Shown piece after piece: positions 1 through 7,559 of a stretch of DNA of 22,091 nt (the first letter of the stretch is position 1; each line of letters begins with the position of its first letter). The stretch comes from a bacterium. GTDB lineage: Bacteria; UBA10199; 2-02-FULL-44-16; JAAZCA01. The notes below the pieces were generated by a model that made no database searches, was not told the origin of the DNA, and was given only the letters and a program-made list of their open reading frames with translations. The stretch is from assembly GCA_041648665.1 (NCBI GenBank), contig JBAZOP010000046.1:1-22091 (forward strand), in the 5' to 3' direction. The position numbers and the translations under genes were made by a program.

Positions 1-603
1 GCGCTCAAGGTTCGCTTCGGTGATGCGGAAGATCTCGCGCGGGTCCATGGGGTAGTAGTTCGAGCGGCCGTCGTTGAGGACGCCGCCCTGATCGGCTCCG
101 CGTAGGCTGTCCCGTCGCGACCGCGGCCGCCCGACCCCGAGAGGATACTGCGTGTAGTTCGTGCCGAAGCTGAGGCGCTTGCGCATGTAGCGGACGTAGG
201 GCGCGTTAATGCCGGTCTGCGAGCCACCCGTCAACTGCCGCCGCAGCTTCCCCGTCAGCTCCATGATCTTGCGGCCGGGGTAGTTGATGGCCTTCCACTG
301 CGCGTAGCTCGGGAAGTACGTCGTCGTGAAGGACCGGCCCCCGCCCAGCCGGAACGTCCGCGTCAGCTTGCCATGAAAGCGAATCGGGCGCCGCGAGTTC
401 TCTTTCCAGCGCGGCTCACCGTCCACGGCCCCCTCCGCATCGAAGACCTCCACCATGTTCTGCTGCAGCACCGCCAGCATCCGCGGCATCACCGGCCGGA
501 AGTCCCGCGCGCGCCGCTGGCAATCGCGCAGGTACGCCCGCAGGGCCAGCCGCGCCCACGTCGCGGGGTTCCGGCTGATCGTGTTGATGCTGTAGTGGGG
601 CAC
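1..603 (-). CDS. Phage virion morphogenesis / tail-completion protein, Mu gpG-like (partial, 3' end outside window)
   Basis: The frame is open for 201 codons from a GTG at 603 to the window edge, so the C-terminus is missing. The GTG lies 3 nt after the stop of the upstream gene. A GGAG about 12 nt upstream is a little far, so the start is probable rather than certain. The product is basic. Its middle (about residues 100-125) reads SYAQWKAINYPG, then a stretch ending ELTGKLRRQLTGG. This resembles the 'W-K-x ... L-x-x-TG-x-LR-x-S' signature of Mu gpG-like virion morphogenesis proteins, which act at the head-tail junction. Its place downstream of capsid and connector-like genes fits. The family call is from memory and moderate; that it is a real gene is much surer. 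Confidence 0.6.
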   Translation of the reverse strand, partial: MPHYSINTISRNPATWARLALRAYLRDCQRRARDFRPVMPRMLAVLQQNMVEVFDAEGAVDGEPRWKENSRRPIRFHGKLTRTFRLGGGRSFTTTYFPSYAQWKAINYPGRKIMELTGKLRRQLTGGSQTGINAPYVRYMRKRLSFGTNYTQYPLGVGRPRSRRDSLRGADQGGVLNDGRSNYYPMDPREIFRITEANLER

Positions 604-606
604 GGT

Positions 607-1065
607 CTACCACGTCTCCTGCTCGGTGGCCTGCGCTTCGACAGTCGGCAAGCCAAGGAAGCTCGGGATCGTCACCACGGGGTTCGTCGGCGTCTCCGCA
701 TCCGGGGCCTTGTGGGCCTCTTTCATCATCTGCGCCATGATCTTGTCGGCCCGCGACTCCAGGTAGTCGTCATACCACTTGGTACGCTCGTCACGTTCCA
801 CCTGGTTGCGGCTCTTGAGCAGCAGCGCCGCGGCCCGCATCGCGCAGATGTCCTTCGCCTGCGCATACAGCTCCGGGCTGACATCCCTGTCAATCGGGAC
901 CTTCACGTACCCGCGGACATCGTTCTCGAACTCCTTCTCCGCCAGCCCCTCGAAGGTCTGCAGCACCTTCGGGTCCGTCGGGCCCACGTCGAAGGTCTCG
1001 CCGGGGTTGAGGACCGCCGCCTGGTCCAGCCAGTACTTCACATCCTGCCACTCGGCATAGGCCAC
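607..1065 (-). CDS. Putative head-tail connector / head completion protein (gp36-like)
   Basis: A 152-aa acidic protein starting at GTG 1065, with GAGGAG 9 nt upstream. It opens with MAYAEWQDVKYWLDQAA, is mostly helical in composition, and has a low-complexity C-terminus. Short proteins that start with a 'Y-x-x-x-x-D(V/L)K' helix and sit between capsid and gpG-like genes are commonly head-tail connectors (for example the Mu gp36/DUF1320 group). That comparison rests on position and general appearance, not on a decisive motif. It starts 6 nt after the stop of the upstream gene, so the two are almost certainly co-transcribed and translationally linked. Confidence 0.5.
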   Translation of the reverse strand: MAYAEWQDVKYWLDQAAVLNPGETFDVGPTDPKVLQTFEGLAEKEFENDVRGYVKVPIDRDVSPELYAQAKDICAMRAAALLLKSRNQVERDERTKWYDDYLESRADKIMAQMMKEAHKAPDAETPTNPVVTIPSFLGLPTVEAQATEQETW

Positions 1066-1071
1066 GGGCGG

Positions 1072-1632
1072 CTACTCCTCTCCGAGTTCATCGTCCTCGG
1101 CCGTCTCCGGCAACGCCGCCGTCGGTTCCACGGCTGGCGGCTCTTCCTGTGCCGCCGGGCGCCGCCGCTGCGTGTCCGCCTGCGGCTCCAGGATGCTCAG
1201 GTCCGGCGGCTCGACATTCCGGCCACCCTTGGGCACCGGCTCCCGGTTCAGCACGTCCGGGGTCCGCCGCACGTGTTCCGCCTGATACGCCGACAGCATG
1301 GCCGCGAGGTTGAGCGGCTTCTCCGTCAGCGCCGCGCAACTCTTCAGCTTGCGCACGTAGGCCAGCAGCTTGTTGAAAAAGTCGATCGCGTGCTGCGTGG
1401 CCTCGCGCTTGAACGCCTGGCGCGTGTACGACAACTTCTCCTCGCTCCGGTCGCGGTGGCTCTCGGCCCAGTGGATCAGCTCTTCCTTCGTGTGTAGCTT
1501 CACCAGGTGAGGCTGACCCCGCAGGCCACCAACCATGTCCTCCCAGAACGCGATGAACGGCCGCTTGTCCTCGGCCTTCTCGTCAACCTGCTCTTGCACT
1601 TGCTTGTTCCGCACATCCGCCAGCGTCGTCAT
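1072..1632 (-). CDS. Hypothetical protein of the head module, charged, helical
   Basis: A 186-aa protein starting at ATG 1632 with GGAG 7 nt upstream. Residues 1-110 are rich in K, E, R and L and look helical (for example EKLSYTRQAF, FFNKLLAYVRKLKS). The last 60 residues are a disordered Pro/Glu-rich tail ending in acidic residues. I do not recognise the family. Its place between two structural genes in a single operon suggests a minor virion or assembly protein. The acidic tail could hold a partner temporarily, but that is speculation. Confidence 0.7.
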   Translation of the reverse strand: MTTLADVRNKQVQEQVDEKAEDKRPFIAFWEDMVGGLRGQPHLVKLHTKEELIHWAESHRDRSEEKLSYTRQAFKREATQHAIDFFNKLLAYVRKLKSCAALTEKPLNLAAMLSAYQAEHVRRTPDVLNREPVPKGGRNVEPPDLSILEPQADTQRRRPAAQEEPPAVEPTAALPETAEDDELGEE

Positions 1633-1649
1633 GTTTCTGCTCCGTGTCG

Positions 1650-2033
1650 TTAGAGTTTGGCTACGCCAGTCAGCGACACCACGGCGGTTCCGGCGCCTGC
1701 GCCGGCCATGGTGATGCGGACATAGGGCGCCTCGGCTGCGAGCTGCATGATCGCCTTGCGAACCGTCGTCGCGCTCGCGGCGACGGTCACGCTGGCGACC
1801 AGTGTGTCCTTGGAAGCGCCGGTGAGATCAACCACCGGCACGGTGAACCACGTATCGTTGTCCTCCGACACCTCGGCGGAGAAGACGACCGCGGCGTTGG
1901 CCTGGCCCACAATCTCAGCCAAGAGCGTGAACCGCTCATAGCCGACGATGTGGCCCAGGCCAACTACGGTACTGGCGCCGCCGACGGCGGCGACTGCTTG
2001 GTCAAGGGACTGTTGGATGTCGAATGGTTCCAT
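1650..2033 (-). CDS. Hypothetical structural protein downstream of the major capsid gene
   Basis: A 127-aa protein, ATG at 2033, preceded by AAGGGG at 8 nt. The sequence is rich in V, A, T and S with alternating hydrophobic residues (for example VVFSAEVSEDNDTWFTVPVV), so it is probably mostly beta strand. The pattern SAEVSEDNDTWFTV looks like a beta-sandwich segment of phage structural proteins with a 'value with tolerance' repeat. The function is not known. Immediate placement 16 nt downstream of the capsid gene suggests a virion component such as a minor decoration or head-completion protein. Confidence 0.7.
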   Translation of the reverse strand: MEPFDIQQSLDQAVAAVGGASTVVGLGHIVGYERFTLLAEIVGQANAAVVFSAEVSEDNDTWFTVPVVDLTGASKDTLVASVTVAASATTVRKAIMQLAAEAPYVRITMAGAGAGTAVVSLTGVAKL

Positions 2034-2048
2034 GACTCAGGCCCCTTC

Positions 2049-3089
2049 TTAGGTGGCGATGTCCAGGATGCCACTCGGCGCCGTGTAGGCGTCGCCATCC
2101 ACGGAGCCATCCAGCTGCACAGCCACGCCCTGCCCCGGGCTCTGGATCGTCGGCGCACCGTAGCGCGTCGCCGTGCCCCACCACTTGTACTGGCTGTTGG
2201 GGATCGGGACTTCCTGGGTGAAGAGCAGGTCAACGGTCTCGGGCAGGTTTTCCGGCTTCCAGACCATCGGCTTTTCCTCGCCCAGGGCCATGTAGAGCGC
2301 GTAGCCGATGGGCACCCAGTCGGTCAGCAGCGTCGGCACGCCGGACAGCGGCATCCCGGGCTGGAAGCCGTACTTGATGAGCGCCCCGATGAACGGCATG
2401 GTCTGGTAGTAGTTCGTGGCCGAGATGGTCCCGAACTCCTGCTCGAAGAGCGTGCCTGTCGCGCTGTTGACGAAGCACACCACGCTACCGCCGGCGTAGC
2501 CGTGGTGGGCGATATGCCACTTGGCGAAGGACGACACTTCGGGCGTCAGGTTGCCGCTGTTGGCGAACACCACGTAGTGATTGTGGGACGAGGTGAACGT
2601 GTTGGCGCCGACCGGCGGGGGCGTCAGGTCCTTGTCGTAGAAGCCGGCCGGCGTCAGGGCCGTGCCGATGATGAACTGCTCGCACCAGATCTGGTCCGCC
2701 ACGAGCGGCGCCATGGTCTGCTGCTGCAGCTTCGCGGCACTCATCCCATGGTAGAAAGCGTCCTGCGTCACCGCAGTGCCAGCCTGGAACTTGCGCGGCG
2801 GGTTGATGTCCAGCATGTAGCGCGGCGTGTGCTGCGGGTTGGGCGCGGCCATGTCGCGGCCGACTTCCTGCATTCGCACGCCGGAGGTCGCTACCTCGAT
2901 CTGCGAGTCGAACGTGATCTCACAGAACATCTGCAGAAACTGCCGCGTCCAGGCCTTCCGCAGTTCAATGGACTCCTTGAACTTGATGATCTGCGGGTAG
3001 TCTGGCACGTAGTCGGACGTGAACGCCCCGTAGTTCGGCGCGACGCCGTAACTCGTGACATCCATCGGGGGCACCACTGCATCGGGCAT
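2049..3089 (-). CDS. Major capsid protein (probable)
   Basis: A 346-aa protein with ATG at 3089 and a strong GGAGG 6 nt upstream. It is the largest gene after the protease/scaffold and decoration-like genes, exactly where tailed phages place the major capsid protein. The N-terminal 40 residues are extended. A helical region follows (IIKFKESIELRKAWTRQFLQ), then mixed alpha/beta sequence with many aromatic and Gly residues. This fits an HK97-type fold with N-arm, long spine helix and P/A domains. No catalytic motif is expected or seen. The role is inferred mainly from order, size and composition. A portal or tail protein is unlikely because both the portal and the gpG-like gene are placed elsewhere. 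Confidence 0.7.
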   Translation of the reverse strand: MPDAVVPPMDVTSYGVAPNYGAFTSDYVPDYPQIIKFKESIELRKAWTRQFLQMFCEITFDSQIEVATSGVRMQEVGRDMAAPNPQHTPRYMLDINPPRKFQAGTAVTQDAFYHGMSAAKLQQQTMAPLVADQIWCEQFIIGTALTPAGFYDKDLTPPPVGANTFTSSHNHYVVFANSGNLTPEVSSFAKWHIAHHGYAGGSVVCFVNSATGTLFEQEFGTISATNYYQTMPFIGALIKYGFQPGMPLSGVPTLLTDWVPIGYALYMALGEEKPMVWKPENLPETVDLLFTQEVPIPNSQYKWWGTATRYGAPTIQSPGQGVAVQLDGSVDGDAYTAPSGILDIAT

Positions 3090-3126
3090 GATCTTCCTCC
3101 TTCAAAGGCTGCCGAGTTGACGGCTG

Positions 3127-3555
3127 CTACGAGTTGGTCACGTGGGCGTCAGCCACGCTGAGGTCCGGGTCGAAGTAGATCTCGTCGTCGGCCACGTAGG
3201 ACCGGCCAACGAGCTGTTCTGTGTCGCCGGCGGTGTTGCCGAAGGCGCCGGGCGTGTTGCTCAGGTAGACCTTGCCTGGTGCCGTCAGCCCGGTCAGGCT
3301 GCGGATCGTCCCGCGGTTGACGAACGTGCCCATGTCGCCATTGGCAAGGCGGCGCGTTGCGACACCGACACAGGGCAACTGCTCACTGCCGCTGGCCGCG
3401 CAGGCCAGCACCATGTGGCCCGCCGTGTTGATGGCGATGGCCTGGCCCTTCTCGATGGCGAAGGCCTCGCCAGTGCCGCCCGCACCGTCGTCGGTCTGGT
3501 CGTCGGCCTCGCCCACTTCCGCCGAGAAGACATTGTTGTCATCCGTGTAAGCCAT
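3127..3555 (-). CDS. Capsid decoration-like protein (DUF2190-like)
   Basis: A 142-aa protein. ATG 3555 is chosen because GGAG lies 9 nt upstream. A longer in-frame start at 3648 would overlap the scaffold gene and add a basic, unlikely leader. The sequence is Gly/Ala/Thr/Val rich with a repeated pattern 'G-x-x-(V/I)-x-(V/I/L)' (KGQAIAINTAGHMVLACA, later GTFVNRGTI and APGKVYLSN). This is typical of small beta-tulip decoration or head-fibre proteins, which coat the capsid. It sits between protease/scaffold and major capsid, as decoration proteins do in lambda- and Mu-like orders. The family name is from memory. A stabilising or assembly role is inferred. Confidence 0.6.
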   Translation of the reverse strand: MAYTDDNNVFSAEVGEADDQTDDGAGGTGEAFAIEKGQAIAINTAGHMVLACAASGSEQLPCVGVATRRLANGDMGTFVNRGTIRSLTGLTAPGKVYLSNTPGAFGNTAGDTEQLVGRSYVADDEIYFDPDLSVADAHVTNS

Positions 3556-3598
3556 GTCTGCGAACTCCTCTCCGGGCCCGTGGCCCGCGGTCGTTGGG

Positions 3599-4261
3599 TT
3601 AGCCCGGCAGCCCGGCGGTGGCAAGCGCCAGCTTGCGCCGCGCAGCACTGAAGGTCAGGCCGGCTTGCATGTGCCCGAGAATGGCGGAGTGGTCTTCGGT
3701 GCCGGGAATGACTTCGCCGGCCGCCACGGCCGCCGCCAGCTTCTGCTCTTCGGTCATCCCGGCGATGTCGGCCGGCACGGAAGCCGCGACGTGCAGCGCC
3801 GGCTTGTCGGCGCCGGGGGCAGGCACGGTCGGCAAGCTGCCGTTGTTGGCCTGCACCAGCGTCCAGTAGGCGTTCGCGTTCTCCGCATTGGCGGGGTCCA
3901 CCTTGAAGGCAGCCGCCACCTGGATTGCCTCGGGAGCGATGGCCCGCAGGTCCGTCTGAACTGTCCCGTCAGGCAGCTTCGTCCCTACTGGGATGCGCAC
4001 GGACTCGAACTCGCGCATCGCCGCATCCAGCCGCGCCTGAGCCTTGGTCGCCTCAGACTCGGCCAGCAGCACCTCGACCTGCTTCTGCAACTTGTCGTAG
4101 TCGCCGGCCTTCTCGGTCAGCTCGGTGATCTGCGCCAGGAGACCAGCCTTCTCGGTCTCCGCGGCTGCCAACACCTCGGCCTGCTCCTGCTCCCAGGTGG
4201 CCTTAGCCGCCGCGATGGCTGCGTCAATCTGCGCCTGAATGTCTTCGGGCATGGTCGCCAT
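3599..4261 (-). CDS. Possible internal-start scaffold product within the protease gene
   Basis: Inside the protease/scaffold gene, ATGs at 4261 and 4252 (MATMPEDIQ) lie exactly at the junction between the Pro/Ala/Glu linker and the coiled-coil scaffold. AAGGAG lies just upstream, 2 nt before the first ATG and 11 nt before the second. Start at 4261 would give 220 aa. Mu (I/Z) and lambda (C/Nu3) make their scaffold this way from a nested in-frame start, so the arrangement is familiar. The spacing is not ideal for either ATG, so this remains a proposal. Confidence 0.35.
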   Translation of the reverse strand: MATMPEDIQAQIDAAIAAAKATWEQEQAEVLAAAETEKAGLLAQITELTEKAGDYDKLQKQVEVLLAESEATKAQARLDAAMREFESVRIPVGTKLPDGTVQTDLRAIAPEAIQVAAAFKVDPANAENANAYWTLVQANNGSLPTVPAPGADKPALHVAASVPADIAGMTEEQKLAAAVAAGEVIPGTEDHSAILGHMQAGLTFSAARRKLALATAGLPG

Positions 4262-4879
4262 CTCTCCTTCGTTCGGAGTATCGGTAGCGGCTGAAGCCGC
4301 CGTTGCTTCCTCGGGTTCGGCTTGCGCCACAGAGGGCGGCTGAGCCGACGCCAACACCATCTGCGGCTGCCCCGTGAACTGCGGGCTATCCGTCAGGGCC
4401 CCACTCAGCAGCGCGTTGCCCACGCCCCACACCGGGTCTACGCCCTCGCCCACAACGAACCGCGGGCTTACGAATGGCAACGCCTCCACGATCTCGGGCT
4501 TGAGGCCCAGCGGCGTCGGATGGTACATACCCCACAGGCCGTCCGCGTCCAGCTCAATGTCTCTGATCCAACCGAAGGCCCCCGCCTCGTTGCGCGTGTG
4601 ATCGGCCAGTTCATTGACCGGCGCGCCCGTCTGGGGGTTGTTGGGATGCCCCTCCTGGAAGTGCCGCAGCATCTCCTCCAGATACTCGCGCTTGATGTCC
4701 ACCGGCGCGACCTTGTACTGGCCGGGATGCTCGGGATCTGGGACTTGCAGGTAGAAAGTGCCGAGGGGCACGAGGGGGATGCGCGTGGGAGAACCGTCAC
4801 GACTCAGACGAACCTGGCTGAAGGAGCCGATGATCTGGCCCTGTTCGTTGCGTCGAAGCCATGCCTGCGGGTAGGCCAC
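3599..4879 (-). CDS. Capsid maturation protease with C-terminal scaffold (Mu gpI-like)
   Basis: A 426-aa protein starting at GTG 4879 (GGAG 6 nt upstream). Residues 1-170 form a compact domain with a hydrophobic beta pattern and segments typical of Mu I-like peptidases (for example ELADHTRNEAGAFGWI and LPFVSPRF). A Pro/Ala/Glu linker follows. Residues about 215-290 are a long coiled coil rich in A, E, K and Q, which fits a scaffold. The C-terminus contains MTEEQKLAAAVAAGE, resembling the end of Mu I-like proteins. In this family the protease cleaves scaffold and capsid during prohead maturation. It is the first gene after a 300-base leader with its own promoter, ahead of decoration and capsid genes. 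I did not identify catalytic residues with certainty. Confidence 0.75.
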   Translation of the reverse strand: MAYPQAWLRRNEQGQIIGSFSQVRLSRDGSPTRIPLVPLGTFYLQVPDPEHPGQYKVAPVDIKREYLEEMLRHFQEGHPNNPQTGAPVNELADHTRNEAGAFGWIRDIELDADGLWGMYHPTPLGLKPEIVEALPFVSPRFVVGEGVDPVWGVGNALLSGALTDSPQFTGQPQMVLASAQPPSVAQAEPEEATAASAATDTPNEGEMATMPEDIQAQIDAAIAAAKATWEQEQAEVLAAAETEKAGLLAQITELTEKAGDYDKLQKQVEVLLAESEATKAQARLDAAMREFESVRIPVGTKLPDGTVQTDLRAIAPEAIQVAAAFKVDPANAENANAYWTLVQANNGSLPTVPAPGADKPALHVAASVPADIAGMTEEQKLAAAVAAGEVIPGTEDHSAILGHMQAGLTFSAARRKLALATAGLPG

Positions 4880-4896
4880 CGGTCACTCCAAACGAA

Positions 4897-4968
4897 GAGG
4901 CGCAAGCACCTCGGGTGAGGCCCTTGCGCCATCAGGGCGACCAGCGCGTTGCTCGTGGCTTGCGCCTC
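4897..4968 (-). promoter_or_regulatory. Two competing stems upstream of the protease/scaffold start
   Basis: The strand at 4897-4907 can pair with 4958-4968 over 11 perfect base pairs (GAGGCGCAAGC with GCTTGCGCCTC). Alternatively, 4899-4906 can pair with 4923-4930 (8 bp), closing an inner 4-bp stem of 4909-4912 with 4917-4920. Both pairings use the same strand, so they exclude each other. That strand lies 8 nt upstream of the GGAG serving the GTG at 4879. This is the layout of a two-state RNA switch or attenuator. The pairing is read directly; the regulatory role is inferred. Confidence 0.45.
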
Positions 4969-4977
4969 GCTTGCTTG

Positions 4978-5067
4978 CTACCGCGGGAGGGGCCTGCTTT
5001 GAGCAGCACCCCTCCCGTTCCGCAAAGGAGGCGCATCAGGGCGAAGAAGCGGCGCTGTGAGCTTCAT
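4978..5067 (-). CDS. Possible 29-aa leader peptide
   Basis: A short frame starts at ATG 5067 in the capsid-operon leader and stops with TAG at 4978, immediately past the strong hairpin at 4984-5017. A GGAGG lies 12 nt upstream, with G-rich sequence closer. The peptide (begins MKLTAPLLRPD) is Leu/Pro/Arg-rich and resembles nothing I know. If translated, a ribosome would melt the hairpin, as in attenuation leaders. It could equally be chance. Confidence 0.2.
   Translation of the reverse strand: MKLTAPLLRPDAPPLRNGRGAAQSRPLPR
4984..5017 (-). promoter_or_regulatory. Strong nested hairpin in the capsid-operon leader
   Basis: CGGGAGGGG (4984-4992) pairs perfectly with CCCCTCCCG (5009-5017). Inside, CTGCT (4994-4998) pairs with AGCAG (5002-5006) around a 3-nt loop. 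This gives 9 + 5 bp. No run of T follows on either strand, so a classic rho-independent terminator is unlikely. An RNA stability or attenuation element is possible. Confidence 0.55.
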
Positions 5068-5120
5068 TGTGCGTGCCCCCCTCCGGCCAGAGAGTGAACA
5101 CGCCTATCGCCTTGGCAGTT

Positions 5121-5150
5121 AGTCTAGGCACGACTGTACAAGTTTGTCAA
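5121..5150 (-). promoter_or_regulatory. Sigma70-type promoter for the capsid operon
   Basis: On the minus strand a perfect TTGACA (5150-5145) is followed after 18 nt by TAGACT (5126-5121), four of six matches to TATAAT. It begins 29 nt downstream of the portal stop and points at the protease/scaffold gene. The predicted transcript start is near 5113. This would let capsid genes be expressed separately from the packaging genes. Confidence 0.55.
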
Positions 5151-5178
5151 GGCCCATGCCGAAATGTCGGGTAGATAT

Positions 5179-6717
5179 TTACTGCTGCCGTGCCCCGCCG
5201 CCTGCTGCCCCGGGCGTCTCCGCCAGAGGCAGTTGCAGGTTCCCGCCTGCGTTCGCACCCTGCTCCGGCGTCGCCACAACAGGGGCCACCGAGGGCGGCG
5301 CTTCCGGCCCCACCGAGGCCCCCGGGCGCACCCCCATCGTCTCCTGCCACTCGGCCGCCAGGTCCGGGGGAACCCCGCCCGGCTGGTCCTTGTACCAGAC
5401 CTTCAGCGCCCGCGTGTACCGCTCCAGATCCCGCACCGCCACCTTGCCGTGCTCCAGCGACGGCAGCCGCTTCGCCGTCGAGCCGTTCATGCGCGCGAAG
5501 TCCGGGATGGCCTCGGCATTGAACCGATGGCAGAGCCAGTCGGCGATGCCCTCCAGGATGCACTCCCCGAACCAGGCGCCACCCTCCCGGGAAAGCGCGT
5601 TGCTTCCCGATGAGCCGCCCTGCGAGAGCACCACGAAGCCCGTGCCGAACACATCGTGGATCGCCTCGGTCTGCCGCTGGATGTGACTCTCGAACGGCAC
5701 GGAGGCGTCTCCCAAGTCGAAGGTCTTCAGTTCCCAGCCATACGGGATATACCCGCCGCTGTCCTGCGCTGTCGCGAGCCGCCGCATGAACGCCACCACG
5801 GCGTCGGCTTGGTCCTGGACGATTTCCTCGCCCTCCGGCGCCACGGCATAGGGCACGCCGCACGCCTGCCGCTTGATGCGCACGCCGGCGTACCGCTGGT
5901 AGTCGTCCTTCTGGCAGTACGCCCGGTAGGCCCTGCGCAGTCCGCCGAGGCCCTCGGGGTCCCCGCCGTCGTCACACCACGACCACAGCAGGATCTCGTC
6001 GCGAGCGTAGTAGACGTATCGGGGCTCCATGGTGCGCGGGTCCATGCCATAGGCCACGAGGCCAATCGCATGACCCTCGCTGTCGAAGTCCCACTGCCAG
6101 ACCGTGCTCGGCAGACGCGGCGCCAGCTCATGCCAGCCCGTGAACGACTTGCCGCCGGTCTCCATGAGGCCGGTCTTCTGGTACTGCCAGGCGAAGCCCT
6201 CGAAGAACGCCAGCGAAGCCTCTCGGATCACAGAAGAGAAGGGCCGCGGCGGGATGTTGCTGCCGGTCTGGTACTGGCCGAGGCCGTCGTGGATGTTCCA
6301 CTCCAGCAACTCGGCGAGTTCCTCGTCGTCCCCGGGGAGTACGTGGAAATCCGTCATCGAGAGCGGAAGGGTGATGAGCAACTCGGAAATGCCGACGGCC
6401 GGCTCACTGCGGCGCATCTCCTTGAACTTGGTCATCCGCGATTGGATGTCGGAGAGTTCGGAGTTGTATTCCTCGGTGACGCGGCCCACGCTGACGCCGA
6501 GGCCGGTGTTGCCGGCGGCGGAGGACTCGGCCGGGATGAGCATGGGGTTTGGGTTGGCGTTGCCGTTGTAGGCGTTGGCGAGGAGTTCGCGGCCAGCTTC
6601 TGTCTGCTGGAGGGCAGGGATGGTCTCGGGCATGACGACGTAGCGAGGTCCGGGGGCGGACTGGAACTGGCGGATGCCGAGGCCGCGCTTGATCTGCTGG
6701 AGGAAGGAGTCGGCCAT
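5179..6717 (-). CDS. Portal protein
   Basis: A 512-aa protein with ATG at 6717 and GAGG about 9 nt upstream. The order large terminase, methyltransferase, portal, protease, capsid is the classical head order. The central part has portal-like features: a helical segment starting YNSELSDIQSRMTKFKEM; the RRSEPAVGISELLITLPL stretch, recalling the 'R-D-P-x-(I/V)-x-x-x-(V/L)' segment of DUF935/Mu gp29-like portals; a mid-domain TVWQWDFDSEG; and SQGGSSGSNALS before the C-terminal clip region. The C-terminus is a disordered Gly/Ala/Pro tail. The portal dodecamer sits at one capsid vertex and gates DNA. The assignment rests on order, length and overall pattern. Confidence 0.8.
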   Translation of the reverse strand: MADSFLQQIKRGLGIRQFQSAPGPRYVVMPETIPALQQTEAGRELLANAYNGNANPNPMLIPAESSAAGNTGLGVSVGRVTEEYNSELSDIQSRMTKFKEMRRSEPAVGISELLITLPLSMTDFHVLPGDDEELAELLEWNIHDGLGQYQTGSNIPPRPFSSVIREASLAFFEGFAWQYQKTGLMETGGKSFTGWHELAPRLPSTVWQWDFDSEGHAIGLVAYGMDPRTMEPRYVYYARDEILLWSWCDDGGDPEGLGGLRRAYRAYCQKDDYQRYAGVRIKRQACGVPYAVAPEGEEIVQDQADAVVAFMRRLATAQDSGGYIPYGWELKTFDLGDASVPFESHIQRQTEAIHDVFGTGFVVLSQGGSSGSNALSREGGAWFGECILEGIADWLCHRFNAEAIPDFARMNGSTAKRLPSLEHGKVAVRDLERYTRALKVWYKDQPGGVPPDLAAEWQETMGVRPGASVGPEAPPSVAPVVATPEQGANAGGNLQLPLAETPGAAGGGARQQ

Positions 6718-6779
6718 GGTGGGTCGCCTCGCCGTCGGGTTAGTGACTTTGGCCGGGAATGGTATTCCGTGGTGGGAGG

Positions 6780-7559
6780 TTAGTCAAGCATCAAGGTCGG
6801 CAGGGGATCACGCTTCGGCTTCTCCTCGAACTCTAGGCGCGGCTGACTGGCGGCGGCTTCGACGCGGCGGCAAGCGATGTCGAAGTAAGCGGAGTTCTCT
6901 TCGATGCCTATGCCGCGTCGCCCGCACCTCTCCGCTACAGCCAGCGTCGTTCCCGACCCGAGGAACGGATCCAGTACGATCCCATCCGGCGGGCATGATG
7001 CAACGACTGGCCGAAGAGCTATTTCTTCAGGGAACGGACAGGGATGTTCCGCCCCTCGCTCTGCCGCAATTCTCCAGACGCTCAACAAGTCATCGTGGCG
7101 CGCATCCCAATACTGCGGTCGGCCAAAGGCGAACAGATATTCATTCGACGTGGCAAATCTGCGCTGATTGAATGTTGTAGCCCCTCCCTTGTCCCAAACT
7201 ACTTCAGCCCACAGAGGGAACTCGCCGAGAATGTGGAGGGGATGGATGCCAACCCCTTCGCGGTATCGCGTCTTATGGTTCACCCACACCAATCCGCTAC
7301 AAGTCCTAAGTAACTCCCGCACAATGCCCTGCAACCATGCCTGATATTCTTCCTCGGGCATTGTGTCTGCATACCCGCTGCGCGTCTTTGCCATCCACTT
7401 GTCACCTGGCCGATACGTGCGCGGTGCCTTGTCGTTCGTGAGTGTGTTATATGGCGGAGAAGTCATTGCACAGTCGCACATCCCCGAGTCCATCCCACGC
7501 AGTACATCTGCGCAGTCCCCGAGGATGAGCCGCTGTCCGCCGATGATCTCCTCGCGCAT
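6780..7559 (-). CDS. DNA N4-cytosine / N6-adenine methyltransferase (beta class)
   Basis: The 259-aa product starts at ATG 7559, overlapping the large-terminase stop (TGATG). It contains the catalytic motif TSPPYN at residues 33-38 and the SAM-binding motif LDPFLGSGTT at about 196-205, followed by GIGIEENSAYFDIACRR. The order catalytic motif first, SAM motif last defines the beta class. SPPY is used by both m4C and m6A enzymes, so the modified base is not settled. No restriction partner is nearby, so it is an orphan, probably protecting phage DNA or altering its expression. It is inserted between terminase and portal. The target site cannot be read from sequence. Confidence 0.9.
   Translation of the reverse strand: MREEIIGGQRLILGDCADVLRGMDSGMCDCAMTSPPYNTLTNDKAPRTYRPGDKWMAKTRSGYADTMPEEEYQAWLQGIVRELLRTCSGLVWVNHKTRYREGVGIHPLHILGEFPLWAEVVWDKGGATTFNQRRFATSNEYLFAFGRPQYWDARHDDLLSVWRIAAERGAEHPCPFPEEIALRPVVASCPPDGIVLDPFLGSGTTLAVAERCGRRGIGIEENSAYFDIACRRVEAAASQPRLEFEEKPKRDPLPTLMLD

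Larger units (their letters stand above)
4880..5113 (-). promoter_or_regulatory. Structured untranslated leader of the capsid operon
   Basis: This is the one long gap inside the minus-strand series. The predicted transcript from the promoter at 5121-5150 would run about 235 nt before the GTG at 4879. It contains a 29-codon open frame, a strong nested hairpin (4984-5017) and a pair of mutually exclusive stems ending 8 nt before the ribosome binding site. No protein-like frame fills it. An open frame on the other strand (4861-5097) is Arg/Pro-rich and looks like chance. Confidence 0.5.

Noticed and set aside
1644..3161. 505-codon plus-strand open frame across the capsid gene
   Set aside because: It is antisense to the major capsid gene and its neighbours, is Arg/His/Gly-rich with no domain pattern, and has no ribosome binding site. 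It is a GC-rich shadow.
4984..5017. Rho-independent terminator after the portal gene
   Set aside because: The stem is strong, but no T-run follows on either strand and a promoter lies upstream of it, so it is treated as a leader hairpin.
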